This document shows, one piece after another, positions 22,605-31,909 of a stretch of 38,607 nt of DNA (position 1 is its first letter; each line of letters begins with the position of its first letter). The stretch lies in assembly GCA_964391595.1 (NCBI GenBank), contig CAYMMM010000005.1, positions 1-38,607 on the forward strand, in the 5' to 3' direction. The DNA is from JADZGC01 sp964391595 (GTDB taxonomy: Bacteria > Patescibacteriota > Saccharimonadia > CAILAD01 > GCA-016700035). Under the pieces are notes generated by a model, which was given only the letters and a program-made list of their open reading frames with translations, had not been told where the DNA came from and searched no databases. The position numbers were made by a program, and so were the translations under genes.

Positions 22605-23714
22605 ATGAAAATCTCACTCACACAAGAAAAATTAGCGAAGGCAATAAACACGGTTGGCCGTGTAGTGGGATCACGTACAAGTCTACCGATACTCGCTAAC
22701 ATTCTCTTAGAAGCTAAGGATGGGTCACTTACACTTACGTCTACCAATCTAGAAATAGCACTTATTGTTACAATCGGCTGCAAGGTTGAGCAGCCAGGTA
22801 CCATCTCTGTCCCCGCCCGCTTGATTAATGAGGTTATACAGAGCTTACAGAGTGATAAGGTGCAGCTCATCGCAAATGGTGACACACTTGAGATATCGGC
22901 AGCTCATACACAAGTAAGCGTTCAGGGAATAGCGAGTGATGAGTTCCCTGCTATTCCGAGTGTTGATGAGAAGCAATCGATCAAGCTTCCAAGTCAGCTC
23001 ATGAAGGATTTACTCGATCGTGTATCAAAAGCCGCATCACTCGATGAGTCGCGTCCGGTTTTAGCCGGTGTCTATATCCACACCGATGACTCATTCCTGA
23101 CTCTAGCTGCGACTGATAGCTATCGACTCGCCGAAGAGAAAGTAGTCTTGAAGGATTTACCAAATTTCCAAGCCATTCTCCCAATTCGTACGGTCCAGGA
23201 AGTTATTCGACTCATTAATCCTGAAGAAAGTGCTGAGATAGAGCTGGTAGTCGGTGAAAATGAGACAAAGTTTTCCTCTGGAGATACAACCCTTATTTCT
23301 CGACTCATAGATGGTAATTTCCCCAACTACAGCCAAATTATCCCCAGTGAATCAAAGACGACTCTCACCTGTCAGCGCGATGAGTTGGTAGCTGCCACTC
23401 GTCTAGCGGGTGTCTTTGCGCGGGAAAGTGCACATACTGTGCGAGTGACAATAGATGATGGACTTATGAAGATCTACGCAGAAGCCGCACAAGTTGGTCA
23501 GAATACTTCAGAGGTGCCGATAGAGCTTAAAGGTGCTCCTACCGAGATTTCGCTCAATGCTCGATTTCTGCTAGATGCGCTTGGTGCATACTCTGAGCCT
23601 ATGGTCGAACTCAAGCTCAATGACAAACTGGATCCATGTGTGGTGGTGCCGATGCAGGCTGATGCAAAGTCGACACAGCAGAGCCTTCACTTGATCATGC
23701 CATTGCGTAGCTAG
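22605..23714 (+). CDS. dnaN: DNA polymerase III beta sliding clamp
   Basis: 369 residues with three clamp domains: MKISLTQEKLAKAINTVGRVVGSRTSLPILANIL at the start, ATDSYRLAEEKV ending the first half, and a C-terminal PMQ...QSLHLIMPLR matching the conserved M-P-x-R end. It forms the ring that holds polymerase III on DNA. I start at ATG 22605, where conserved sequence begins; the frame extending upstream to 22422 is Pro/Ser-rich and lies in the origin. GGGG in AAAGGGGTC may serve as a weak ribosome site. Confidence 0.98.
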   Translation: MKISLTQEKLAKAINTVGRVVGSRTSLPILANILLEAKDGSLTLTSTNLEIALIVTIGCKVEQPGTISVPARLINEVIQSLQSDKVQLIANGDTLEISAAHTQVSVQGIASDEFPAIPSVDEKQSIKLPSQLMKDLLDRVSKAASLDESRPVLAGVYIHTDDSFLTLAATDSYRLAEEKVVLKDLPNFQAILPIRTVQEVIRLINPEESAEIELVVGENETKFSSGDTTLISRLIDGNFPNYSQIIPSESKTTLTCQRDELVAATRLAGVFARESAHTVRVTIDDGLMKIYAEAAQVGQNTSEVPIELKGAPTEISLNARFLLDALGAYSEPMVELKLNDKLDPCVVVPMQADAKSTQQSLHLIMPLRS

Positions 23715-23726
23715 TGGCACAGCAGC

Positions 23727-24794
23727 ATGCTTCAGAAGCTTCAACTCACCCATTTTCGCTCATATGACCAGCTTACGCTTGATCTTGAGGAGCGCGTGAC
23801 AGTTATCTTGGGACCAAATGCTACTGGCAAAACAAATATCCTAGAGGCTGTGTACGTGGCTGCTACAGGTCAGTCATTTCGTGCTGATGATCAGGCGCTG
23901 ATCACAGACAATCAGCAAGGATTTCGCGTCGATGTTGACTATGATGACGAGAGGCTATCGGTGGTTTATCGTCTTAGCCCCCGGCGCCAGAAGCGTTTTC
24001 TGCGTAATGAAGTGGGCGTAAGTCGCCATACTCTTCTCGGTCTGCATCCGATCGTACTCTTTGAGCCTGGCGACCTCCAGCTTCTTAGTGGACCCCCTAC
24101 ATCAAGGCGACACTACATAGATATGCTCCTTATGCAGACAAGTGAGCAGTATCGTCGAGCACTTATGCTCTATAAGCGGCTCATGAAACAGCGTAATAGC
24201 CTGCTCTTTAGAAACAAACGCTCATCACTACCTATCGAAAAGCTTGATGACCAGCTTTTCATCCTCGATACACAGCTTACTGAGCCGACAGAACATATAC
24301 ATCACGCTCGGCAATCTTTTCTCACCTGGCTTGAACCTCACCTCATTCGTTATGTTGAGCACATCGCGCACAGTACCCCAAATCTTTCGATTCGCTACCT
24401 TGAGCGATCGAGCGATTTCTTGAGTCGCCTACAAGAGAGTCGGACTCGTGATATTGCGGTAGGAACCACCACCACCGGCCCGCATCGAGAGGATTGGCAA
24501 ATCTTTCGGTCGGATGTATTACTACAGGACACTGCTTCACGGGGTGAAAATAGGACCGTCCTACTCGCACTAAAGCTCTGTGAGGTGCATTACATACAAG
24601 AGAAAAAAGATGGCATCACGCCCACGCTTCTCCTTGATGATGTGTTTAGCGAGCTAGATGAATCTCGTAGGCATCTCCTTGTCGATGTCCTGAGTGATGT
24701 GCAGACGATTATTACTACGACAGATATCGATAAGCGCCTTGATCTGCCAGCACAAACAATCGATCTTACACGCCGCGTAGGTGGTAGTGTATGA
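23727..24794 (+). CDS. recF: Recombination and gap-repair protein RecF
   Basis: 355 residues of the SMC/ABC-type family. It begins LQKLQLTHFRSYDQLTLDL and has Walker A GPNATGKTN, the RecF motif in LFEPGDLQLLSGPPTSRR, a signature region in TTTGPHREDW and Walker B TLLLDDVFSELDESRR. It loads RecA at single-strand gaps with RecOR. It follows dnaN by 12 bases and its TGA overlaps the next ATG (ATGA), so translation is coupled. Confidence 0.97.
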   Translation: MLQKLQLTHFRSYDQLTLDLEERVTVILGPNATGKTNILEAVYVAATGQSFRADDQALITDNQQGFRVDVDYDDERLSVVYRLSPRRQKRFLRNEVGVSRHTLLGLHPIVLFEPGDLQLLSGPPTSRRHYIDMLLMQTSEQYRRALMLYKRLMKQRNSLLFRNKRSSLPIEKLDDQLFILDTQLTEPTEHIHHARQSFLTWLEPHLIRYVEHIAHSTPNLSIRYLERSSDFLSRLQESRTRDIAVGTTTTGPHREDWQIFRSDVLLQDTASRGENRTVLLALKLCEVHYIQEKKDGITPTLLLDDVFSELDESRRHLLVDVLSDVQTIITTTDIDKRLDLPAQTIDLTRRVGGSV

Positions 24795-25066
24795 GTTTCG
24801 AGAGCTTAGGTGATCTTCTTGCTCATAAAAACATCGATCACACAGATGATCTTATGGCATTCTTTGAGCAAGTGCGCAAAGTGATTCGAGCTCAGGCGCA
24901 CGTAGAGGTGGAGTCGATTCGCTATAAAAATAACATCGTCGGAGTGACGGCTGGAAGCTCACTCGAGGCCAGTGAGATTCGACTGCGACATATACAGATT
25001 GAGCGGACACTGCGAAAAATAACTGGCCGTACCATTACTCGTGTGACCGTACGGGTTGGCGGTTAA
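24791..25066 (+). CDS. DUF721 (DciA-like) protein
   Basis: 91 residues in the position directly after recF where DUF721 proteins are often found. The core has a beta-strand pattern (HVEVESIRYKNNIVGVTAGSSLEASEIRLRHIQIERTLRKITG) ending ITRVTVRVGG. DciA-type DUF721 proteins interact with replicative helicase in bacteria without DnaC. The start overlaps the recF stop. A convergent gene ends 13 bases downstream. Confidence 0.8.
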   Translation: MSFESLGDLLAHKNIDHTDDLMAFFEQVRKVIRAQAHVEVESIRYKNNIVGVTAGSSLEASEIRLRHIQIERTLRKITGRTITRVTVRVGG

Positions 25067-25079
25067 ATTTGTGGAACGC

Positions 25080-26390
25080 TTAGTACTCGTAATTCAGTAT
25101 TCTCTCGCCCGTACTAATTGACTGAGGATTACTAAAGAACTCGAGACGTGTAGTGCGAATGTCTTTGTTTTTTGTTGATATCATTGATTTAAATTCTTCG
25201 TATGAAGCGTCGAAATCAGTACCAACCATTGATGCGGTTATCGTATTGTCGGGGCCGTTTAATACAACAGATTTTGTAAATGCTTTGGCGTCCACTTCGC
25301 TATATGATAAGCCTAGTGTAGGCTTGAGCCCAGTAGGCGGATTAATGAGCCACAGATTATGGGAAGTGTCTATGGCTGCATAGACATCCTTACCCTGTAT
25401 TACTAATCTATACCACTGTGTGTACTCCTGAAGTTTAAGTTTATTAAACTTCAGGGTGCGTATGTTATCGCCCCGAAGCTCTATTGCGGCTAAGTTTTCT
25501 TGCGTATTGTCTTTTATCTCCGCGTTCAAGAATACCTGAGATGTAACAGGGAGATCATCCTGTAGGCCACCTATATACGAGTCGGAAATAGTGCTAACAT
25601 CTTTCGTTTTTGTTGATATTTTCTTTAGCTTCACTGGTTCATCTTGGTCTTCCCCAGCGCTTCCCGTCTGATAGACTACCGTTGCGTTTGCTTGTGAAAT
25701 CACAGCCGAAACCGCAAGTTCGTCTAGTTTTACAAATGTACTATCGGGCTTCAGGTAGCCTATCTGCTTACTCTCGCCCGCTTTACGGAGGATCCAAGGG
25801 ATACTATCACGGATACCAATCAATGAGTCGTAGGTCTGAAGTGCAGAAAAGCGTACTTCCTGGGCTGTCGTTTCAATTACAACTGTGTCGCCTTTTCGAC
25901 ATAGGAGGTAGATCGTGTTGTTGTCGATGTATGCTTTGTCGATTACCTCACCAGACTTACATTGGAGTAGTGTGGGCTTTTTCTGATTTATCGAATAACT
26001 CCACCAGTCAGCTCGGTCTATAGGGCTGAATTCATCGGTAGCTGGGAGTAGTTTATTGAGGATATCATCATCTTCATAGCTTATGGCGCGGAAGATAACC
26101 GTCGAATTATCCTGACTATAGGTTAGTTGTTCGATTTTTGGGAAAAATAATGGAGAGCTAAGATCCGTGATGGTCCCCTTCTCAAAATTATAGGTATGAA
26201 AATTATAGCCACTAAAGAACAGTATCTCTGAATCGCTAATTTGCTTCGGAAATCGGATGTTTTCAGCTTGGAGCACCATCTTTGAACTATCTATCGTCGA
26301 GAATTGTACATAGAGTGCATACACCCCCCACATCAAGAGTGCTGTAACTGCAGCTCCAATGAGAGTGAATTTGAGTCGATTAAAGTTCAT
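25080..26390 (-). CDS. Membrane-anchored beta-rich extracytoplasmic protein
   Basis: About 436 residues. One N-terminal helix (about 7-28) and then some 400 residues of alternating strands and turns (LFFSGYNFHTYNFEKGTITDL, NTIYLLCRKGDTVVIE, VYAAIDTSHNLWLINP) that resemble beta-propeller blades without an obvious repeat motif. Its ATG overlaps the preceding stop as ATGA (26390-26387), with AGGA seven bases upstream; the TTG at 26396 is a poorer start. Last gene of the secretion operon. It may be a wall- or pilus-facing accessory subunit; function unproven. Confidence 0.75.
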   Translation of the reverse strand: MNFNRLKFTLIGAAVTALLMWGVYALYVQFSTIDSSKMVLQAENIRFPKQISDSEILFFSGYNFHTYNFEKGTITDLSSPLFFPKIEQLTYSQDNSTVIFRAISYEDDDILNKLLPATDEFSPIDRADWWSYSINQKKPTLLQCKSGEVIDKAYIDNNTIYLLCRKGDTVVIETTAQEVRFSALQTYDSLIGIRDSIPWILRKAGESKQIGYLKPDSTFVKLDELAVSAVISQANATVVYQTGSAGEDQDEPVKLKKISTKTKDVSTISDSYIGGLQDDLPVTSQVFLNAEIKDNTQENLAAIELRGDNIRTLKFNKLKLQEYTQWYRLVIQGKDVYAAIDTSHNLWLINPPTGLKPTLGLSYSEVDAKAFTKSVVLNGPDNTITASMVGTDFDASYEEFKSMISTKNKDIRTTRLEFFSNPQSISTGERILNYEY

Positions 26391-28411
26391 CGGCAATTCC
26401 TCGATCCCGATGATGCTGTAGAGGTTGAGTCGGGACCTTTGATTGATACATGAATATGATCTTTATGTCCGTTCATTGTTGCTGAGCCGTAACTATGAGG
26501 GTTTCCGCCATCCAGGTTTGAGCTCCCAGCTGGTACGGGATTGAATATGAGTTCGTCTAGGTCTAGTGCTACGCGATTATCATACAGCCACTTATGCATA
26601 GCGTCACCATTGGCCTTATCAGGCCCTTCGACATTTCCTATATCCATAGCGCGTCCTCTGTAGTGGATCGAGATAGAGCCATTTGCGGTACATTTGTCGT
26701 GGTCCGACTTGGTCGCACTGACACGCACGGGAAACTTACCTTGCTCTACAAGGGCCAGCATAAGACCCACTAGTCTGTCTGTGACGATGCCGTTCTGTAT
26801 GTCATTTTTATTCACAGTATCAGCAGTAAATAATGGATTACCAAGTAATCTAGCATTGAGAGCTGATCGCTCACCTGTGACGAGACCCCCACCACCTCCC
26901 GGGGGATCTGCAGTAGGAGTACAGCCTGACCCTGGTGTGGGGGATGGTGAGACTGAAGTGCTAGGAGCTGGGGTAGTAGGTACTGGAGCGGGTGTGGCGT
27001 CATTGCAGGCGATGGCGGCCCCAGCTCGATTAATGACGAGCTGTATCCAGTTTTTCATATTTATGACATATTGATTGGTGTTACATGTCCCATCTCCAGG
27101 CACAAAGACTGGTGGACAGTATATCGACATGACATCATAGATAGTTTTTGCACCACGATTATCGATATAGCCACGAATGAGAAGTGCTTGATCCATAATT
27201 GCCTCCTCAAAGGTTGGGTATTGGGCATATCTTCCACATGTAGGTCGGCCTCGGCGTGCCTTAATACCAAAAGGATTATTTGAGCATGGTAGACCACTTC
27301 CTACTTTTCCTAAGACGGTTTCCATGCGGCCGATATTTACGGTGAGCATAGGATTTACTCCATACCGCTTGCCGGCCTGTACGAACGTAGAGCCTTTACC
27401 GATGAGAGGACTTCTTGGGTTTACTGACTTAATATATTCATCGATGGCGACTCCAAATGCAGCTTCGTCTTTTACGGTCGGATAGTAGATACCGATACAG
27501 GCAGTGTCGGCGGGATAAGCTTGCGGTGTAGTCCCGACACTTCCACTTGGACAGCATTGCGTAGTGCTTGGCGCAGGATCAGGTGCAGCTACGCTCGACG
27601 TGATCGTAGTGATAAGGGCGTTGTTGAGTGCCTTAGCGCCATCAGTAGTGTTGTGGATGCCGTCACTTGTAAATGCTACAGATGGAGTCTCAGCACCACT
27701 ATAGGCTACTGGATCACCACTCGGGAAATGGATCTTATATCTACTTATTACAGCTGTACCAAGCTTTGTTGCCTGCGCATATATGGCGACGTTTTTCTCT
27801 CGACCCTTGATGTCATCCTCGCGGTCAAGTCGCACGGCAACATCTATGAGGAAGATAGTCACGGATGAGTTTGCGGTCTTAATGATATCTACGAGTCTCT
27901 GAAGGTTTCCGGCAAAATTCTCTTCATTGTTTGTACCTAGCTCTATTACCACCACCTTAGCGCCTTTTATAGCGTCAGTATTTTCGTTAGCGATATCAAA
28001 GCCAGACTTGCGCGGACCGGTAGTGCCTGGATAGTTTATGCGCCGACTCCCCTCTACCTGCAGATTTGCTGTAAAGCCTTTGTTGGATAGATCGGTTTCT
28101 AGGCCTGCAGCCTTCATGCCTACACCAATCGAGTCACCGATCATGAAGAGTCCACCACCAGTGATTGGTCCAGTAGACGTAGTGCTTCCTGTGGAGGCTG
28201 CTGTACTATCGTCACATCCTGCTACTTCTGCAGTTCTGTCGTACATGGGATTGCGCTCGATATTGCGTCTCTGCTCCGATATTGTAGAGGTTTTATCAGC
28301 GGGATTCGGCACAGGACTCGCAGCAGATGTGATACTCGGGAGAAATGCACATGTAAGAGCAAATAGGCTTATGAAGATAGTGCGCAAGATGTTTTTTGGA
28401 GTTTTTCTCAT
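26387..28411 (-). CDS. Secreted SGNH hydrolase / glucosaminidase / M15-like peptidase
   Basis: 674 residues with a signal peptide (about 1-31). (1) SGNH domain, about 85-275: GDSIGVG (Ser94), GTNNE (about 159-163), DGIH (Asp250, His253); likely an acyl esterase. (2) Glucosaminidase/lysozyme-like domain, about 335-465: RYGVNPMLTVNIGRMETVLG with candidate Glu364, and NNPFGIKAR. (3) M15-like zinc peptidase domain, about 510-660: HYRGRAMDIG (His583, Asp590) and HKDHIHVS (His652, His654). The linker around 470-508 is Pro/Thr/Gly-rich. The start at 28411 is one base after the preceding stop. A secreted wall-degrading enzyme within a type IV secretion operon. Confidence 0.85.
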   Translation of the reverse strand: MRKTPKNILRTIFISLFALTCAFLPSITSAASPVPNPADKTSTISEQRRNIERNPMYDRTAEVAGCDDSTAASTGSTTSTGPITGGGLFMIGDSIGVGMKAAGLETDLSNKGFTANLQVEGSRRINYPGTTGPRKSGFDIANENTDAIKGAKVVVIELGTNNEENFAGNLQRLVDIIKTANSSVTIFLIDVAVRLDREDDIKGREKNVAIYAQATKLGTAVISRYKIHFPSGDPVAYSGAETPSVAFTSDGIHNTTDGAKALNNALITTITSSVAAPDPAPSTTQCCPSGSVGTTPQAYPADTACIGIYYPTVKDEAAFGVAIDEYIKSVNPRSPLIGKGSTFVQAGKRYGVNPMLTVNIGRMETVLGKVGSGLPCSNNPFGIKARRGRPTCGRYAQYPTFEEAIMDQALLIRGYIDNRGAKTIYDVMSIYCPPVFVPGDGTCNTNQYVINMKNWIQLVINRAGAAIACNDATPAPVPTTPAPSTSVSPSPTPGSGCTPTADPPGGGGGLVTGERSALNARLLGNPLFTADTVNKNDIQNGIVTDRLVGLMLALVEQGKFPVRVSATKSDHDKCTANGSISIHYRGRAMDIGNVEGPDKANGDAMHKWLYDNRVALDLDELIFNPVPAGSSNLDGGNPHSYGSATMNGHKDHIHVSIKGPDSTSTASSGSRNCR

Positions 28412-28412
28412 A

Positions 28413-31400
28413 TTAGTTTCCATTCGTTGACCAGTGCCATGGCTCACTTGGCAGGTTCTTAAAGCCATACTGTGCTGCATGGTATTTCATCCAGAGAAAG
28501 CCGCTAGACCCACGAGTAAGCGTGCCGCCTCCTTGTGTAAAGTCAATTGCTTCACCGGCCTCGTGCATAGATCTACCTGGGCGCGCTGTAGGTGGGCGGC
28601 ATGTCGTTGCTGCAGCATAGTAAATGTCAGCGCAGTGATTGTTGATGCGAGCTTGCACCTGGGACTCATGAGTGCGATATCCACCACCACCCAAATTCAC
28701 TCCATCTGCGGCAGCAGCATTAAAGAGATTGAGGAGATTCGCTGCGACCGTCACACTCACGGTGGTGTTCTTGACGCGACACAGACGCATGGTGAATTCA
28801 AACACCTTGCCTGGGCCGTACTTCGTACCAGTGTCCGCGTCACTTGTTCCTGGAGGACATGGAGCATTACGATCGCCAGAGGGTGGTGAAACTGTGCCTG
28901 GCCCAGGACCATCTGTTGCGTCCACATCCTCTTCACCGGCATCACTCTGTGCATTGAGGGTCGGGTCTTCTTTCGAAGGGTCAGACAGGTATACCAGGGC
29001 ATCTGCCTGCAGCATATTGAAATGATATACGCGGAACATGAAGGAGAGGTCGCGACGATCTTGACTGTTCGCAGAGAGGTTTATGCTATTTGGGTTGTTT
29101 AAAAATCGGTCGATCACACTCACATTTGAGAGAGCCTTTGGCGCACCGTTACTGCCGGCGGTCTGGGTGTCATAGAGTTCTTTACAGAAGTTTTTGTAGA
29201 GATTTACCTGCTGAGCATTGTCTTCATCTGGGTTATTGAGATAGAAACGGTCAGGCATAAACTCACGCATACAGAGCTCCCATTGATACATCACGAGCGC
29301 AGCACGCGGGTTTGATTCGATCACCTTCTCTATCGCTTTCCCATTCTCAATCACTGGCACATCGTAGAATCCAGGAGGATAGCCAGCTGGATCGATGTGG
29401 AGATTATCTATCTCGTGGCTTGAAGCCGCGGCTGCCACATGGCTTTTGCCCGTCAAAGTGTACGCGAGAGAGTCACGCCCGCCGACGAGATTGCGGGCTG
29501 GGTTGAAGAGATTCCCCACTAGAGAAGCGACGTTTGCCGGTATATTTTGTGGGTAGTCGGTAAACGCTACCTGTAGGCGGCTCGTAAGTGAGCGGGGATT
29601 ATCACGAGCGAAAAGTCGGCCGAGTAACCCTTGCGACTGATCTTCATATATCGCGATAGCGTTGGTGGTGTTCTCGGCAGCAATTGCTTCATTTTGATTG
29701 AAGAACTGCCCACCCATGGCGATAATGAGGCTATCTTTGTAAGCAAGTGCACCGATTGATTGGCGATTGTAATTTGCGGGACCATTCTCGACTCCTGAAG
29801 TGCCATTATTACTCGCAGTAAGGATGAGCCGCTTGACGACATCGCCGATCGTGACATTATTCATAGCTGCGTTCGGATCAAGCACGGTACCATTACTTGT
29901 GCGTTTGTAACTATCGAGTTGTCCAGCGGCCGCTTTAAAAGTCCGGTACATACTATTATAGAAACTTTGAAGCTGTGAGTAGCTTTGTCGTTGTGTAAGC
30001 CCGTCTATCGATCCTGAGGCAAGCCCTGAGAAATCAGTCTCATCACCAGATGTGCAGTTGATTTCTAAGATGCGATTAAAGGAGTCGAGTATGACTTCGC
30101 TCTGCGTGTCATTATATATCCCCTGAGCAGCTGCTTTTTTATTTGGACCACCAAATATCTTTGATATCGCATCGGCTGAGATTGTCTCTCCGGTTAGTCG
30201 ACCATTGACAGCATAGTTATACTCCTGTGATTTGCCAATCCCGAGTACTTTATACGCATCAGCACCCCATTCTCTAAGATCTGGGAAGAACGATTTAGAT
30301 GTGTCATCATAGGTGATTATCGAAAACGCTGCATTCGCCTCAGATTTTATTCTGTCTTTGACGGCTTGCTTATAGTTTTTTGATGCGGTAGCGTTCTGAT
30401 CGGTCATGAAGCGCTGATAAATCTGACACATGGTGTTGAGGATAGCTGCTTGCGCACGTGCCTTTTTTACTGGGTCGGGGTTATTCACATCGTCTTCGTC
30501 TGGGATACGAGCATAGAAGACGATATCATCAGGCTTCACGCCACAAATCAGATCATGTTTTGCCTTTGCAATAGCGTTGTCCCATGAAGGTTTCTGCGGA
30601 AAGTCATAATTATTCGCGCAGTTTGCTACTCGTGTATCCATGAGGCCGTCAGTCGGATAGAGATATTTGTCGGTGTTTGGATTATTCACCTTCGGAGTAG
30701 GGTCGTCATTCTTTGGCTTATTGTTTTCGACACCTTTTCCGCTACTCTGCCACACACGACTGAGAGTCTTGTCGCGCAGTATCTGCTTAATCTCACCCTC
30801 ACTCTTCCCTACAAGCTCACCGCCAAACTCAGGTGAAGCGTATGCATACCTGATACCGAGTTTTTTGTTGAGGTTATCGCGAATGTATTGTGATCGCATG
30901 ATGGCATTGAATACCGGGTAACTACGATCGATACAGTTAGCGCGAGCGATTCCTTGCACATCTTCAGTTTCGTTTTTGATAGTGACTGAGTCGATGATTG
31001 ATCGCTTCTTGCCGTCGGGCCGCACTACCTCAGATGTCTTTATGTCACAATTCACATCAGGAATGACAGATTGGTACTTCGCTTTTTCCCAATCAATATT
31101 TGCGAGCTTGTATTCGAGTGTCCCTTCCTTGGGCATGCTCGCTGGGTTGAAGTTGGTGGTTGCTGCGAGCGCGTGACCATCTTTTCCGACTGGCACTTCG
31201 TATGCTAAGCGGCCGGCCACACCTTGATCGATTTGGGTGGAGATAGACAGTCCGAGATAGTGCTTCGCGATCTTCCAGCCCGACTTGAGTGTGTTTGATG
31301 GTGAACCGAAGAGGGATGCGACGATCAAGATGACGAAAAACATCATGATAAATTGCCAGGAGCTCATAATGAGTGCGGCGTATAGGAAGTAGCGATCTTT

Positions 31401-31907
31401 GATATCGACACCGATTGCCTTACCGATCTTCTTGATACCGTCCATTGCTTTAACGACGGCCTTTCCTGCGCCTGTTGCGGAGAGAGCAGTACGCGCTCCA
31501 GCTGCTGCTACGTCGGCAGCTGCAGCCCCTGCGCCGTGCTTTTTAGCGGTCTCACTGGCATTCTTTATCTTCTTGGCAAGGTTCGCACCTTCTCCGATAG
31601 GGGTACCTTTTGCTCGCTTAGAGACTTTATCGAGACCTTTATCAACTCCTTTACTGATCGCGCCTTTCTTTGAGTCGCTCTTCCCTCCGCCTATGCCAGC
31701 GGCCGATGATCCAGAGAGTCCACCACCACCCCCTGAGCCGCCTCCTGAGAAATCTCTGGATCGTGCGGCCTGTGTGAGTGGCGAGTTGCTTCCGCCCGAC
31801 GCGTTCTTCGCTAACCCATCTCCAGCTGACTTCTTGCCGCCAAAAGATGGAAGATCTCGATATCGACGACGCTCACTGCGATCATGGTCGAACAGACGAT
31901 CATGCAT
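28413..31907 (-). CDS. Type IV secretion membrane protein with C-terminal M15 (VanY-like) peptidase
   Basis: 1164 residues. The first 170 are basic and Gly/Ser/Ala-rich, then one strong helix (about 173-200, YFLYAALIMSSWQFIMMFFVIL). The large exported middle (about 200-1020) is unclassified. The last 138 residues are an M15B D,D-carboxypeptidase domain: GGYRTHESQV, SMHEAGEAIDF (His1115, Asp1122) and EPWHW (Glu1155, His1158), all zinc and catalytic positions intact. It should trim D-Ala from stem peptides. It starts two bases after the VirB4 stop. It may be the large VirB6/TraG-like body of the channel fused to a wall cutter. Confidence 0.85.
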   Translation of the reverse strand: MHDRLFDHDRSERRRYRDLPSFGGKKSAGDGLAKNASGGSNSPLTQAARSRDFSGGGSGGGGGLSGSSAAGIGGGKSDSKKGAISKGVDKGLDKVSKRAKGTPIGEGANLAKKIKNASETAKKHGAGAAAADVAAAGARTALSATGAGKAVVKAMDGIKKIGKAIGVDIKDRYFLYAALIMSSWQFIMMFFVILIVASLFGSPSNTLKSGWKIAKHYLGLSISTQIDQGVAGRLAYEVPVGKDGHALAATTNFNPASMPKEGTLEYKLANIDWEKAKYQSVIPDVNCDIKTSEVVRPDGKKRSIIDSVTIKNETEDVQGIARANCIDRSYPVFNAIMRSQYIRDNLNKKLGIRYAYASPEFGGELVGKSEGEIKQILRDKTLSRVWQSSGKGVENNKPKNDDPTPKVNNPNTDKYLYPTDGLMDTRVANCANNYDFPQKPSWDNAIAKAKHDLICGVKPDDIVFYARIPDEDDVNNPDPVKKARAQAAILNTMCQIYQRFMTDQNATASKNYKQAVKDRIKSEANAAFSIITYDDTSKSFFPDLREWGADAYKVLGIGKSQEYNYAVNGRLTGETISADAISKIFGGPNKKAAAQGIYNDTQSEVILDSFNRILEINCTSGDETDFSGLASGSIDGLTQRQSYSQLQSFYNSMYRTFKAAAGQLDSYKRTSNGTVLDPNAAMNNVTIGDVVKRLILTASNNGTSGVENGPANYNRQSIGALAYKDSLIIAMGGQFFNQNEAIAAENTTNAIAIYEDQSQGLLGRLFARDNPRSLTSRLQVAFTDYPQNIPANVASLVGNLFNPARNLVGGRDSLAYTLTGKSHVAAAASSHEIDNLHIDPAGYPPGFYDVPVIENGKAIEKVIESNPRAALVMYQWELCMREFMPDRFYLNNPDEDNAQQVNLYKNFCKELYDTQTAGSNGAPKALSNVSVIDRFLNNPNSINLSANSQDRRDLSFMFRVYHFNMLQADALVYLSDPSKEDPTLNAQSDAGEEDVDATDGPGPGTVSPPSGDRNAPCPPGTSDADTGTKYGPGKVFEFTMRLCRVKNTTVSVTVAANLLNLFNAAAADGVNLGGGGYRTHESQVQARINNHCADIYYAAATTCRPPTARPGRSMHEAGEAIDFTQGGGTLTRGSSGFLWMKYHAAQYGFKNLPSEPWHWSTNGN

Positions 31908-31909
31908 GA

